Shown here in pieces: positions 36,845 to 47,218 of a DNA stretch of 64,000 nt (position 1 is the first letter of the stretch; each line of letters opens with the position of its first letter). The notes beneath the pieces are model-generated. The model was not told the DNA's origin and searched no databases. It was given only the letters and a program-made list of their open reading frames with translations. Origin of the DNA: Calonectria ilicicola (taxonomy: Eukaryota > Ascomycota > Sordariomycetes > Hypocreales > Nectriaceae); the NCBI GenBank assembly GCA_020809705.1, contig CP085830.1, positions 4,836,001 to 4,900,000 of the forward strand. Reading direction: 5' to 3'. Both the position numbers and the translations under genes were made by a program.

Positions 36845-38168
36845 TTGTTAATATAGGTAATTAACTAAATAAAAGCTTTTAATATATAATAATTTAATTA
36901 ATTCCTAATTTAATAAATTAATTAAAATAAAAGATTTATTATTAATAGGATGGTTAGGTGTATTATAGTAAATAAAGTAATAGAAGTATTATATTAAGTA
37001 ATAGTCAATTGCAATTAAGGTAACTAAGTTATATTAAAAGCTAATTAATTCTATTCCTTATAGTAGAATCTAATCTATCTATATACTACTATCCTATTTT
37101 GGTGTGTATAGTACGCTTAATACACTAAGTACAACACCTTTTGCACTTATTACGATAGTTGCCCTTATTGCTCTTTATTTAATTAGTTATATGTAATTAT
37201 AGGATAGCTGGTTTCTTATAGGGTGTGGCATTCTGCCACCCTAGACCGCCCTGGGTATGACATGGGTTGTAACAATATAAGTGGTGTTTAATAGTATTAG
37301 TTTTTCTTCTAGGATTAAATTAAATTAAAATCTTGGTATTATTATTTTTATTATTTAGATGGTTATTTAAATGCTTTTAAAAGTTAGTTTTAGATTTTTT
37401 TTTATTTTTAATTCTTTTAAAAAGATATATATAAAATAATTTAATTTATAAGGTAGAATTTTTTTATTTTTTATTTTAATAATAATCTTTTTAATTAAAT
37501 TTTAAATAGTTTTAATAATATAAAGATCTATTATATTTTAATATTTTAAAGATTTTTCTTTTTATAAGACTTTTATTATTATAAATTAATTACTTTTATT
37601 ATATTTTTAGCTAAATAAGGCCTTTATATTATTAAAAGTAATTATATTAATAAATCTCTTTTTTTAATAAAGAATTTAAAATAATAATTAAAAAATCCTT
37701 AGAACTTATATATAATAATTAATTTAATTAATTTAATACTTAATTAAATTAATTATTTAATTAATAGATTAAATCTTCTTCTTATTTAATTAATTTTATT
37801 TATAAAAAAGTAAATTTCTTTATTTTATTTAATTTTTATATTCTTTCTTTAAATTAAAATTATTTAATTTAAAACTTAATAATTATTATTACTTATTATA
37901 CTTTTAAATATAATTAATATTTAATATATAAATTCTAGCTAAAAATAAGTAATTAAATAAAATAATAAGATTTTTAATATAATAAGTTAATATTAGCTAA
38001 TAGAAGATTAGATATAATATTTTATTTTATAATATAGAAAGATAGGTCTTATAGTATAAGATTAAATATTACTTATTTTCTTTATATTACTAGATAGCTT
38101 CTATTTATAGAAGGTTGAAAGCTATATATGACTTGTTAGTCTAATATATCTAGAGAAGAGTTATAATA

Positions 38169-39279
38169 AAGTTAATATATTTTATTCTAAATAGTTTCTT
38201 TAAATTATTTATAGAATTTATTAATTATAATTTCTTTTATTTAATTAAGTTTTATTATATAATATTAAAAGTTAAAAAGGAAGTTGTTATAAGATTCTTT
38301 CTAGAATAGCTTATTTAATTCTTTTAAAGTAACTTATTTTTTATTAATTGTTCTAAATTAGATTTAGAATTTTTCTTTAAAATTATTAAAAAAATTAAAA
38401 AGTTTTAAATTATATTATTAATTTTATTTTATAATATAATAATAAAGATTTTAAAATATTTAAATATAATTTTTAATATCTTTTCTTTTAATTATTTTAT
38501 AATATATTAAACTCTTAATTTTTTACTTTATTTAAATATTAAAAAATAAAAGGATTAATAACTCTTAATCTATATAAGCTATTTATATAAGGTAATAATA
38601 TCTTCTTCTTATATAAATAGCTTTTTAAGCTTAATTATTTCTTTAAGATCTTTATTATAAGTAATAAAGTTACTAATTTTCTATAAATATTATTAATAAA
38701 TTTAAATTATATTTATTTATTATTATTTTAAAATATTTATAATATTTTTAAAATTTTAAATATTATTTACTTTATTAAATCTTTATTATAAAAATTTATA
38801 TTAAATAATAAGTTAATTAAATAATTTATTTAATTTTTAATTTTCTTATTTAAGCTTTTAATAATATTTTTTATTTAAATTATTTTCTTTATTATTAACT
38901 TTTTTAAATGCTTTTATTCTAAAATCTTTATTATAATTTATATATATATTTTCTTAGGGTTAATTTTAAAATAGATTAATAAAGGTGCTTAAGATTAAAG
39001 TAAATATATTAGTAATATTATTTAATTAAAAATATAAATAATTAATTAAATAAAAACTTTTAATATATAATAATCTAATTAATTTCTTAATTAAGTAAAT
39101 TAATTAAAATAAAAAGTTAATATTAATAAAATAGTTAAATATATTATAATAATAGAATAATTATAATATTATAAGTAATTACTTATAAGTACTTCCTTAT
39201 TGGTTGGTGTGGGGCTATAGGGTAAGTGAGCATTGGTTCTGCTATCGTTGACCGCTTGGGCGTGTTATGGGTTATAATA
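38169..39279 (-). mobile_element. Gypsy-like fragment with partial Gypsy-B-type LTR
   Basis: The LTR at 39066-39279 begins TATAATAATCTAATTAATTT (RIPed TGTAACGGTCTGGTCAATTC) and ends GGGTTATAATA, but about 180 bp of its middle is missing. Its terminal part keeps GC-rich sequence (GACCGCTTGGGCGTGTTATG) close to the LTR end of Gypsy-B copy 2 at 46769. Left of it, 38169-39065 is RIPed internal sequence, possibly gag, reading on the minus strand and cut at 38168 by the LTR of Gypsy-A copy 3. Confidence 0.55.
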
Positions 39280-39973
39280 GTTATTAAGCTATAAGTTAGG
39301 ATTTAACCTTTAATTTCTCAATTTAAACTATATACTATTTTAAGCTAATATATTTTAAGTAATTTTATACTATCTATAATAATGCTAGCATATATATCGC
39401 TTAAGCCTTGTCAATTAGGCTCGGGTTCGTACAATCAATGCGCATCATCCTATCTTTTAGCGCTTACTTATTACCAAATAGAAAAATTCGGTTTCTTCTT
39501 AGATTTCCCAATAACCCAGGGTGTAGGCCAACCTCCCCCAGAGGTATACTCGATTGCAAATATGCCGAACTGAACAAGATATCCTCTGTCTGAACAAGGC
39601 AGGACCAAAATAATGGTACACGTGCCAAAAATAGTCAGTCTCCAATATGTAACGTCTGTATATCACCTCCAAGTTATTCATGGTTTGCGAGGATCCAACC
39701 CGGCGCGATGCATCTAACGAGGTCCTAGAGGGTGATTTTACGACATGTCCAAAGTGTAATAAGCCAAAATGATACAATAACAATAGAGGTAACTGTAGGG
39801 TAAATGAACCTTTGACAAACTAGGGAAGATCTCATAGCTCTAACGCGTATCTTCGGGTTTTAGCCATAATCATCCCTTAGCATGAGGATCAATTGAAGAT
39901 AAGAATCATTTTATTCCTAAGTCAGTTTGCTCTCAGAGCCTATCCAATTAATGATAGCCTACTGTGAAAGGAT
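39280..39973. other. Intergenic, 3' flank of the serine hydrolase
   Basis: Recovers to normal composition at about 39380. Several short frames on both strands (61-94 codons) overlap each other and have no family resemblance. No RNA gene or repeat noted. Confidence 0.4.
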
Positions 39974-41300
39974 TTAGTGTGGTGTCGTAGCCTTCTTGAT
40001 GGTCTCCTGCAAGAAATCACCAATCATAGCGTTGGTCTTGGGCTCGCCACCTGGCAGAACTTGGGCGGCATAAATGCCTGCAACACCGATGTCCCGGTTG
40101 ATAAACCAGGCAATATGTGATTTTCCACCCCAGAGCAGAGTGTTGGCAGGTAGGTTTTTAGTGTCCTCGAGGGTAACGGCACCACCCAGACCAAAACTAA
40201 CCTTCATCTTGCCGTCCTGGCCCCTAGGATCCTCGCCAATCTTGTCGGAGTAGAGGAACTGCAAATTGGAGAGTCGGTCATTATTCCTGCAGCGAGCCAT
40301 GTAGTATAGAAGAGTGAGCTTACAAAGTTCTTCTCGAGGCCGACGCCGTGAGCACCCTGGGCGTCAAACTGCGGGGTGAACATCTGTTCGATAGTCTCCA
40401 GCTTTAGCAGGCGAGGACTGTCGCTGACGAGATCGGCAAGGACCTTGGATAGGTCAGGAACGGTTGATATAAGACCAAGACCACCGGCATCATCATCAGG
40501 CTTCTCGGGGTATAACAGCTGCTCCGGAGCAGGCTTCCACTTTGCATTCTCGGCTCGCGCAACCATTTGCAAAAGTCTCTCCTTTAGACCGGGCTTCTCC
40601 TCCATATGAAAGGTAGAGTCACTCATGAGGAGCGGCTCGAAAATGTTCTCAGCCATGTACTGGCCGAGCGTCTTGCCCCCGTTGAGCCGGGAAACAAGCA
40701 GGCCGGCCCAATCGATGCCGGCACCGTAGTGGAAGTTCTCGCCGGGCTCGAAGATCAAGGGCGTATTGTACGCACGCATGTGGTTCCCGCACGTCCACTG
40801 CGACGGAAGATCTTGGGTATCCTTGCGCCACTTCGTCACAGCCGGGCTCAGTCCATCATATGGCAGGCCGCTAGTATGGCTTAGCAGGCGGCGCAGCGTA
40901 ATCTTGCCGGTGCGGGGGTGGAATGCAGGGAGCCGTTCTCCGCAAGGGAGATGATGGGCTGCGCGGCGAGACCAGGAAGATGAGTCGCAAGGTCGTCGTC
41001 GAGGCCAATCTGACCACGTTCGACGCACTGCAAGGCGCAAATGGTCGTGAGCAACTTCGTCACTGAGAAGCAGGAGAGCGCCGCATCGAAGGGAACCTGT
41101 GCATCACTTGACAAGTTTTGCTTGCCGGCGGTAACCTTGAAAAGAGTCTTTCCTGTGGAGTTTGAGTCTCAAAATCTGTGATTTGCTCAGAGAGTATTCT
41201 AAGCCTAGCACGTACCCGACTTATGCACCACCGTCGCGATGCCAGCAAAGATGTCGCCGGATCGGGCCGCGTTGTTAAGCCTCTCTGGGAAAGTAGCCAT
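39974..41300 (-). pseudogene. Class C beta-lactamase-fold serine hydrolase / transesterase (LovD/EstB-like), one frameshift
   Basis: Minus-strand gene with three exons, 41300-41216, 41152-40324 and 40258-39974; introns of 63 and 65 nt have GT-AG ends. The N-terminus MATFPERLNNAARSGDI is typical. An upstream in-frame ATG at 41468 would add 56 unrelated residues, so 41300 is preferred. Visible motifs: the nucleophile SVTK (SxxK) followed by LLTTICALQCVERGQIGLDD; LRRLLSHTSGLPYDGLSP; the tyrosine region FHYGAGIDWAG; and the C-terminal LLWGGKSHIAWFINRDIG, corresponding to the third (KTG-like) box. The frame changes once around 40921-40950, between ISLAENG and FHPRTGKITLR, a net loss of one base. 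All catalytic motifs survive on either side. Fungal members act as esterases, beta-lactamase-like hydrolases or acyltransferases in polyketide pathways; the substrate here is unknown. Without that indel the protein would be about 400 residues, normal for the family. Confidence 0.85.
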
Positions 41301-43106
41301 TGTCACGGTGTGTTGAGAGCTAGAATTGATGGAATATGTCGGTCTCGAATTACGGCTGGGCTTGCTTGCTTTCGTCGCAGTCGGCAAGTTGGCTTCAAAG
41401 GCGGTTTTAGTAACACAATTCGTCTCTTCTTCGTGCGTGCAAGAAGGCCTAGTGGATGTAATTGACAAATCACATGCGAGCTACATTATGCTACACTCGA
41501 TAAATACGGACACGGTAGTTCCGGACGAGGGGCTGCACGATCGCCCACGCCCCTCTCATAGCTTGACAGAACAAACCGACGACGGTCTTCAATCAGCCGG
41601 TACGAGTTGAGTGTCGGCCTCGGAAGGGCAGTTTCCGAGAGTCCGGGGGGATATACAGGCCATTTTCCCATAAAGCTTGGCGGATCAGATAGCAGTGCCC
41701 AGACGACCACTTCAAGTGGAGTATTAGACAATCATCACCCTTATTGACTTCGGGAAACGGGGACCGAAGGTCGGCCGCCGAGTTGGCGTTGGTCCAGGTT
41801 ACGGTGCTAATTATCACGGGCTTTAAGGCATGTAGTTACACATCTCGGTGTTGCGTTAGAGGGTGTGGGGTAGACAGGGGATCCACCTTTCAACATTACA
41901 AACCCTTGCGGCCTGTAGGTAGACCACAAAAATAGGGTTCTCTTAACAGGCGTTGAATATAACACAGCCTACGTTACAGCGATCCGGCCGGGCTCGGATG
42001 TTCCTTCCGGGGTATAGACAAGGCACCTAGGAAGCTGATAGAGGCCTAAGCATCTCATGCCACTTTAGGTTTAAGTTAAGTAAGCGCTAGAGAACTGGGC
42101 ATATATGGTCTGTGACAGTCGAGCATTCAGTCTCCTAATGCGCAAGGACGTGCATTTAAAAAGCTTATGTTAGGCTTCATAGCTACAATTATGCCACATA
42201 TCGCAACCTCTGATGCAGAGCCACCATTCTGCTGTGTTATGGTGTAGCTTGCTAAATACAATGCACGGATTGTAGAAATCAAGTATAGGGGAGCAAAAAA
42301 TGTCTTTCCTTCCTACAGCTTCATGGGTTATCCATCCGCATGAACGGCCATTCCTTGCTCCTGCAATGTACATCGGGATGCCCCAGTCAACAAGCTTTCT
42401 TCAATCTATTCCGCTTCTATCATGTTGTTAGTACCATTTCTTGTGAATCGCTCAGATCCATAACAGTTACCAGTCTGCGTGCGGTTGCGAATGGTTTAAA
42501 CCCTTCACATAGCGCAGAAAGACATTGATGTCTTTGTGTGTCCAACAGTGGCATCGTCCACTGGATGCCAACGTAAATACATCTAGAGCGTGCAGTTCAT
42601 TCTAGGTGCTCCATATTGTACCACGGGCTGTCTATAGTTCTCGCCCTTGGCTCAAAGGTTTACGGGCTATTTGAGCCGGGGGTCAACAATTCCTATAGAG
42701 CTCTATCAAGATTGCTCACCAAGTACCTTCTTGAAGATATATCTCACCAATACCAGCACCATTACCGCTCGGATGCAGTCATTGAACTATTTGGAGTCGT
42801 TGTCCTTAGCTACAATTGCTCATTTGTTTGCGTCGCTAGCTTCAGACTCCTTAGCGAATACTTCAAATTCTCCAAGATCGCAACTGGAAAGTGGCTCACC
42901 AAGACGAAATGACCACTCGGAGTTACTATTGGGCCCTATGGTGTTGCTGCCATTACTACTACTCTTAGGAGCATGAGTCTGATGGATTGCGAAAAAAAAA
43001 AAAAAAGTGGAAGAAACGGTAGACAACCGCAAGTCGATGAAAGGCCTACTTAACAATGCAAAGGTTTCAGGGTCTACCGCAAATTACTTCTCTCGCATTG
43101 AAAAAA
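41301..43106. other. Intergenic between serine hydrolase and HET fragment
   Basis: About 1.8 kb of normal composition. Short overlapping frames only, none recognised, including a plus-strand frame at 42616-42912 and a minus-strand one at 42820-43056. The latter encodes a poly-Phe run from the A15-like tract at about 42989. The serine hydrolase promoter should be near 41300-41500. Confidence 0.4.
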
Positions 43107-44018
43107 TCAAATTGTCCTAACGCCGTTTGCCTTCCGTCCCATCAGCCAGGGCGGCCATGGGAAAGTGACTCCGGTCCGGTCACAGCCTGCGAAGAAGCAA
43201 AGCCCATGGCTCCAGCTTCGAGTACGCAGATGTGGCCGGAGGTCTTGATCAAAGGAACAATCCACTTCCAGAGACACATGTTTATCTAAATCGTTCATCG
43301 ACATACGTCTCCTATCTGCAGGTTTTGATGCAGCGAAGACATAAGATGGCATTTGGTATTTGGGTTTCCTTCCACAGCTTGCCAATTTTGTCCCATCTGT
43401 CCTGTTTTCACCACAAATAAAGATGCCAATGGCTGTGCTAGGTTTGTGTCGTCGATTCCAGAGATGTGCGAGGCGAAGAGGCTTACCTTTGTCGATAGCG
43501 TCTGCCACCTCTACAGCCATGGCGTGCTGAAACTTGTTGTGGAATGATTGCCTACTGTTATTATCTTTGCCGTGATCCAAGAACCTGCTAATCTTGTTGT
43601 ACACTAGGATATAACCTCTCTCTCGTAGCTCGAGAGCTAATTGTCGAAGTCTTTGCTGCTGATTACGTGATATTCCGCTACCAGAGACATGCCTTGCAGA
43701 TGGGGGCGTGTCTGAGAAGCGTGATGTTTCAACGAACTCGCCAAGCACCCAAAGATGCCCCCAAGTGTTTATTCCTTGTTCTGTCAATTTGACACTGATG
43801 AATCGACATTCTTTGTTGAATATAAGGCCCTTCTGAGAATAAGGAGGATAATATGCATCAAAACCCCACGTCGTCAAAACGCCGGACACTCCTTCTTCGT
43901 CCATCGCTTTAGTAGGCCGATGAGTGCCGTTATGCAAAATCTCTCCGTTAAGAAGAAACAGAGTTAGCATTGCGAGACTGACACTATGGCCATTGTCTTT
44001 AAGTATTTCACTGTCCAA
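43107..44018 (-). pseudogene. Heterokaryon-incompatibility (HET) protein, C-terminal part only
   Basis: About 300 codons without a stop on the minus strand. The C-terminal layout is that common to fungal HET proteins: MLTLFLLNGEILHNGT, GINTWGHLWVLGEFVETS, KGKPLRLAHLWNRR, YVFAASKP, DKHVSLEVDC and the ending RSWSHGLCFFAGCDRTGVTF-PWPPWL. HET proteins trigger programmed cell death when incompatible strains fuse. The N-terminal HET domain itself (with its conserved YxxLSYxWG-like block) is absent: upstream of 44018 the frame runs to a stop within a few codons. No ATG opens this frame; the first candidate start is a TTG. I read it as a truncated gene whose effector-type domain has been lost, though a distant 5' exon removed by splicing cannot be excluded. 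Confidence 0.7.
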
Positions 44019-44640
44019 AATGGATCGACAGGGGGTTTTTCAAAGGTGACCTGCTCCTTAAGGCTAGTCATCCCAGCACGGGCTTTTTATCGCCGACTAC
44101 ATTAACGAAGTAAAGATTCCGTATTTGCGTCATATTTGTTAGAATTTCAAATTATGATATATATTCACATATAGTGACAATAATGTACACCTATCAATAG
44201 ATGGCTATGATTCCAGATGCATAGAAGCTCTTGTCTTGTCAATTGAAAGGTCTAGCTAGGTCTCTCATAGCTGCTATTGCTAGGTGGGGCCGCGGCTCCT
44301 GATGCCGCGGACCGCGGCCACCGTCATCAGATGTAGTTAGCGCCCGCGGCTGCTTGGCCTGTGGTCCTTAGATGGTCTTTACACTGCTGCTGAAGATATT
44401 TGTATGTGAATTTAGGCCCGATGCAGCCCGCGGCAGGTGGGTTTGATCTGACCGTTACCGAGGAGGTCAGGCTAGGCTATTGAGACTATCTACTGAGTGT
44501 GACAACACTGATCATTTAATAGTGTTCCAAAGTCATTTACGATTACCAGACCTAGTTCCGTAATTTCGGTATTCCGCGGGAATCACAGGCCATTTATCTA
44601 CCCCATCTTGAATTACCAGCCTCAGCTGGGCCCATAGCGG
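44019..44640. other. Non-coding region with a GC-rich hairpin
   Basis: No gene. A strong inverted repeat occupies 44283-44322: GGTGG and CCGCGG on the left pair with CCGCGG and CCACC on the right, with a third CCGCGG in the loop. It could be the fold of a small non-autonomous element, but no flanking duplication was identified. Confidence 0.35.
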
Positions 44641-45203
44641 GCGCCACCTTATTGGATTCCCGCCATAGCGTCACAGTGAAGGTTCCCAACCCCACGATTC
44701 CTAGTGATCAATCAATTGATCCCCTCAACCACTTCTCTGAAGGCCCCAATCCTTCACGCATTCTAGCGAGTCGCCCCGACGCGTCTGACCATGCAGCGAG
44801 ACGTGCGCGACTTGAAGAAGTGAGCTGCTCCCGTGCATGTGGCTTTCGCCGGCAGTGACCCGAAGCACGTCAATGAGTGGAGGAGCATGCAATGTAAGTC
44901 ATGCCCGGCCGAAAGAATAATTTGGCAATTGAAGGCTGACCTTTGAACAGCAAGGCTGGTACTACCAGGATTATATGAAAGGTATTCCAGGGCTAATATG
45001 AACTTCATCATTACATATGTGCGGCCTCCTACTCTTAATCAGGCTACATCCTCTGGATGGTGGCTATATTCGCCTCGACGGCGAGCTTTAAATAGGCTAT
45101 CTGTTCCCACCTCTTCTGCCATTCACAAGACTCTCTTCCAAAGTACGATACTGTCGGTTAGCGAGACTGTTGAGCCTTCTTCGGTTGATCCGCGGTGGCA
45201 TTG
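44641..45203 (+). other. Possible spliced gene remnant, unrecognised
   Basis: A plausible intron (44894-44950, GTAAGT donor, GGCTGAC branch site, AACAG acceptor) joins frames on both sides. In one phase the product runs about 90 codons from the splice junction to a stop at 45201-45203 and contains ITYVRPPTLNQATSSGWWLY. Another phase reads NEWRSMQ just before it. No family recognised. It could be an eroded upstream part of the hydrolase fragment that follows. Confidence 0.2.
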
Positions 45204-45344
45204 ACATTGATAGATTCCACATGGACGTGGAACTCATTTTCCGCCTTATCGTTCGAACACTGTAGGCAATAATACTAAGGGAACGAAACTTTTTTGTAGA
45301 AATGTTGCCATTGAAACGAGATAGAGCTTCATTCCAACATACCA

Positions 45345-45614
45345 GGGTTCCAATGTGAGCCAGGAAGAGGAGCAGGGAGTAGACATATGATGATGAGATG
45401 TCTAATCCTCGCCTCTATCATCGGTCTCTCCGTCTGGTTTGTTCTCTCCCAGAACTTCCCTAAGAGGATTTCACCTACCGATGCAAACCGCCAGACGCTC
45501 ATCATCATGTTCCATGGTGACCAGGACCCCCTCGTGCCTACTAACCGAGCCAAGTGTGATGCGGAGATGCTTACAAAGTTGGGATATGATATGACGTGGA
45601 AGACATACTCGTAA
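45345..45614 (+). pseudogene. Acyl-protein thioesterase / lysophospholipase-like alpha/beta hydrolase, C-terminal fragment
   Basis: The frame contains SIIGLSVWFVLSQNFPKRIS and then MFHGDQDPLVPTNRAK...TKLGYDMTWKTYS, the typical segment of acyl-protein thioesterase 1-type enzymes (phospholipase/carboxylesterase family) with the catalytic Asp in HGDQDPLVP. It stops at TAA right after WKTYS, before the GMGHS-type catalytic His. Upstream, the nucleophile elbow (GFSQGG in the family) is at best a scrambled GFQCEPGRGAG near 45345, so Ser and His are both missing. These enzymes normally remove palmitate from proteins or cleave lysophospholipids; this copy cannot. Confidence 0.7.
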
Positions 45615-45821
45615 CTGCTTAGTGGAGGCCCAAAGAATGGGATATTATTGGCTCTTAGCGAGGTTGTCTAGTATTGTAGGCCGTGTGAGATGCTAGTGCA
45701 CGTTCATATTGGCCCGCCTTGTCTTCATGTAGATAACCTTTAGCTGAAGTACAATCCTAGCGCTTGTTTCTTTGCCATCGCCCTACCGATCCCTATAGAT
45801 GATGCTAATGCAAGTCCAGAA

Positions 45822-46768
45822 CTAGACGCCTGTCTCTAAGTCTCCATAGGGATGTGCGTAGGGTATCGAGCTCCGGAGACCTTGAATTTGTTCAATCATA
45901 TCACCAAGGGTTTTCATCTCCTCATCACTTAGCTTAAAAACCTTTGTGTTCCTCTTAACACGGGCAGCCGTGGTGGCTCCTAGGATAGGTATAATAGTAG
46001 GTAATCCAGGGCGGTTGCTCAGACCTCGCATCCAGTTGAGTGCAAGCTGTGCCGGCGTGCAGCCCTTCTTTTTAGCCATAGCCTCAACTTGGCGGACAAG
46101 CTTCAGATTATGCTCAAATTCCTCCTGCTGCATACGGGGAAATTCAGCAAGCATTCCTACCTCTTTGACCTAGGAGAAATTGGCAAATCTATTGGCAAGC
46201 ATCTGATTCCATATTGGCTAGATCAAATACAATACGCTATTATAAATACTTACTCCTCTTCCAATGGGAGAATAGGCTAAAATCGGAATATTGTGATGGG
46301 CGCAAGCCGCAGCAATGCCATTGGCCACAATATCCGGACTGAACATGCTAACTTCTAGTTCGGCTGCTAGAATCTTTGCATGCTTTATAGTTTCCTTGAT
46401 AGTTATGGCGCCGCATTCAGAAATAAAGATGGCGCTAACCTTGCCTGTCTTAATATATTCCTTCTAAATAATGCCAAAGGTGACCTTAATAGGCGTATTA
46501 GAATCTTGTCTTGTATATCTAAAGGCATTAATCTTTTTAATGCTGCTAAGCTGGTTGAGGATATTATTGATGGATTTTTGGATGTTCTTTGGCAATCCAT
46601 TGGGTAGAAGTGTTTCGAGATTTGCACCACCCTTAATAGAGAGAGAGACTTTCTCGGCATTCTTAGGATACCTAGTAAAGTATTCCTTGATGATTGTTAT
46701 GCTATTGTACTCGGGCGTTCTATAAAAGTTGCTTATATTCTAGATAATGTAGCTATGCTGGATAGTAG
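45822..46768 (-). pseudogene. Aldo/keto reductase (YakC / pyridoxal-reductase type), interrupted by Gypsy-B
   Basis: Minus-strand NADPH-dependent oxidoreductase. Exon 46768-46254 gives NFYRTPEYN, VSLSIKGG, KTGKVSAIFISECGAITIKE, SPDIVANGIAAACAHHNI and ILAYSPIGRG. An 84-nt GT-AG intron (46253-46170) follows, then exon 46169-45822 with MLAEFPRMQQ, LVRQVEAMAKKKGCTPAQLA and LPTIIPILGATTAARVKRN, the usual order of the (beta/alpha)8 aldo/keto reductase C-terminal half. In-frame TAGs lie at 46464-46466 and 46740-46742. Coding sequence stops at 46768, where the Gypsy-B LTR begins with target duplication AGTAG. The N-terminal part (catalytic Asp-Tyr region) would therefore lie beyond 61943, where the sequence resumes, but is barely readable. 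The family reduces carbonyls and commonly works in vitamin B6 or secondary metabolism. Confidence 0.85.
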
Positions 46769-47218
46769 TGTTATGACCCATGACACGCCTAAGCGGTCAA
46801 GGATGGCAGAACCGATATTCACTTACCCTATAGCCCCATATCAACTAATAAGAAAGCGCTTATAAGCGATTACTCACAATATTAGTAATCACCTTGTGAT
46901 TAATATCCTAATTATTAATATATTAGATAGAACTAATATAGTAAGTGCTTATTAAGTAATAGTATATAGATAGATTAGAATCTACCTTTATAGTTAATAT
47001 TAATTAGTTTTTAATATAATTTGATTATTTTAATTATAATTAATTATTATTTAATATAATATTTTTATTATTTTATTTTTATTATAATATACTTAACTAT
47101 CCTATTAATAATAAATCTTTTATTTTAATTAATTTATTAAGTTAAGAATTAATTAGATTATTATATATTAAAAGCTCTTATTTAATTAATTACTTATATT
47201 AATAATTAAGTAATAATA

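Larger units (their letters stand above)
30382..37274 (-). mobile_element. Gypsy-B copy 1 (minus), full length, 390-bp LTRs, TSD ATATA
   Basis: LTRs 30382-30771 and 36885-37274, each 390 bp (start TATAACGGTCTGGTCAATTC, a form of TGTAACGG; end GTTGTAACA). The 5-bp duplication ATATA lies at 30377-30381 and 37275-37279, and Gypsy-A sequence continues on both sides. Order on the minus strand: gag (about 36840 down to 36000), protease-reverse transcriptase-RNase H-integrase (about 35100 down to 32000), then an oppositely directed cysteine-rich ORF, then the 3' LTR. It is less mutated than neighbouring elements but every long frame is interrupted. Total 6893 bp. Confidence 0.9.
20740..38168 (-). 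mobile_element. Gypsy-A copy 3 (minus), near-complete, carrying two nested elements
   Basis: LTRs at 20740-21014 (3' LTR, mildly mutated) and 37894-38168 (5' LTR, heavily RIPed), both exactly 275 bp and of the same orientation. The internal sequence is on the minus strand. The reverse transcriptase active-site box lies near 26985-27015 (aspartates changed to Asn) and the integrase lies to its left. A roughly 0.5-kb internal deletion occurs at about 25917 and another of about 0.3 kb near 21235, relative to other copies. Interrupted by the pogo-type element 22909-24766 and by Gypsy-B at 30382-37274. The 5 bp outside the two LTRs do not match (CTATA left, AAGTT right), so this may be a recombinant or rearranged copy. 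Confidence 0.75.

Noticed and set aside
39382..39783. Short frames on both strands next to the partial LTR
   Set aside because: Mutually overlapping, below 100 codons and without known motifs; treated as intergenic.
42616..42976. Overlapping plus-strand frames of about 100 codons
   Set aside because: No recognisable motif and competing frames of equal length on both strands; no intron model gave a family match.
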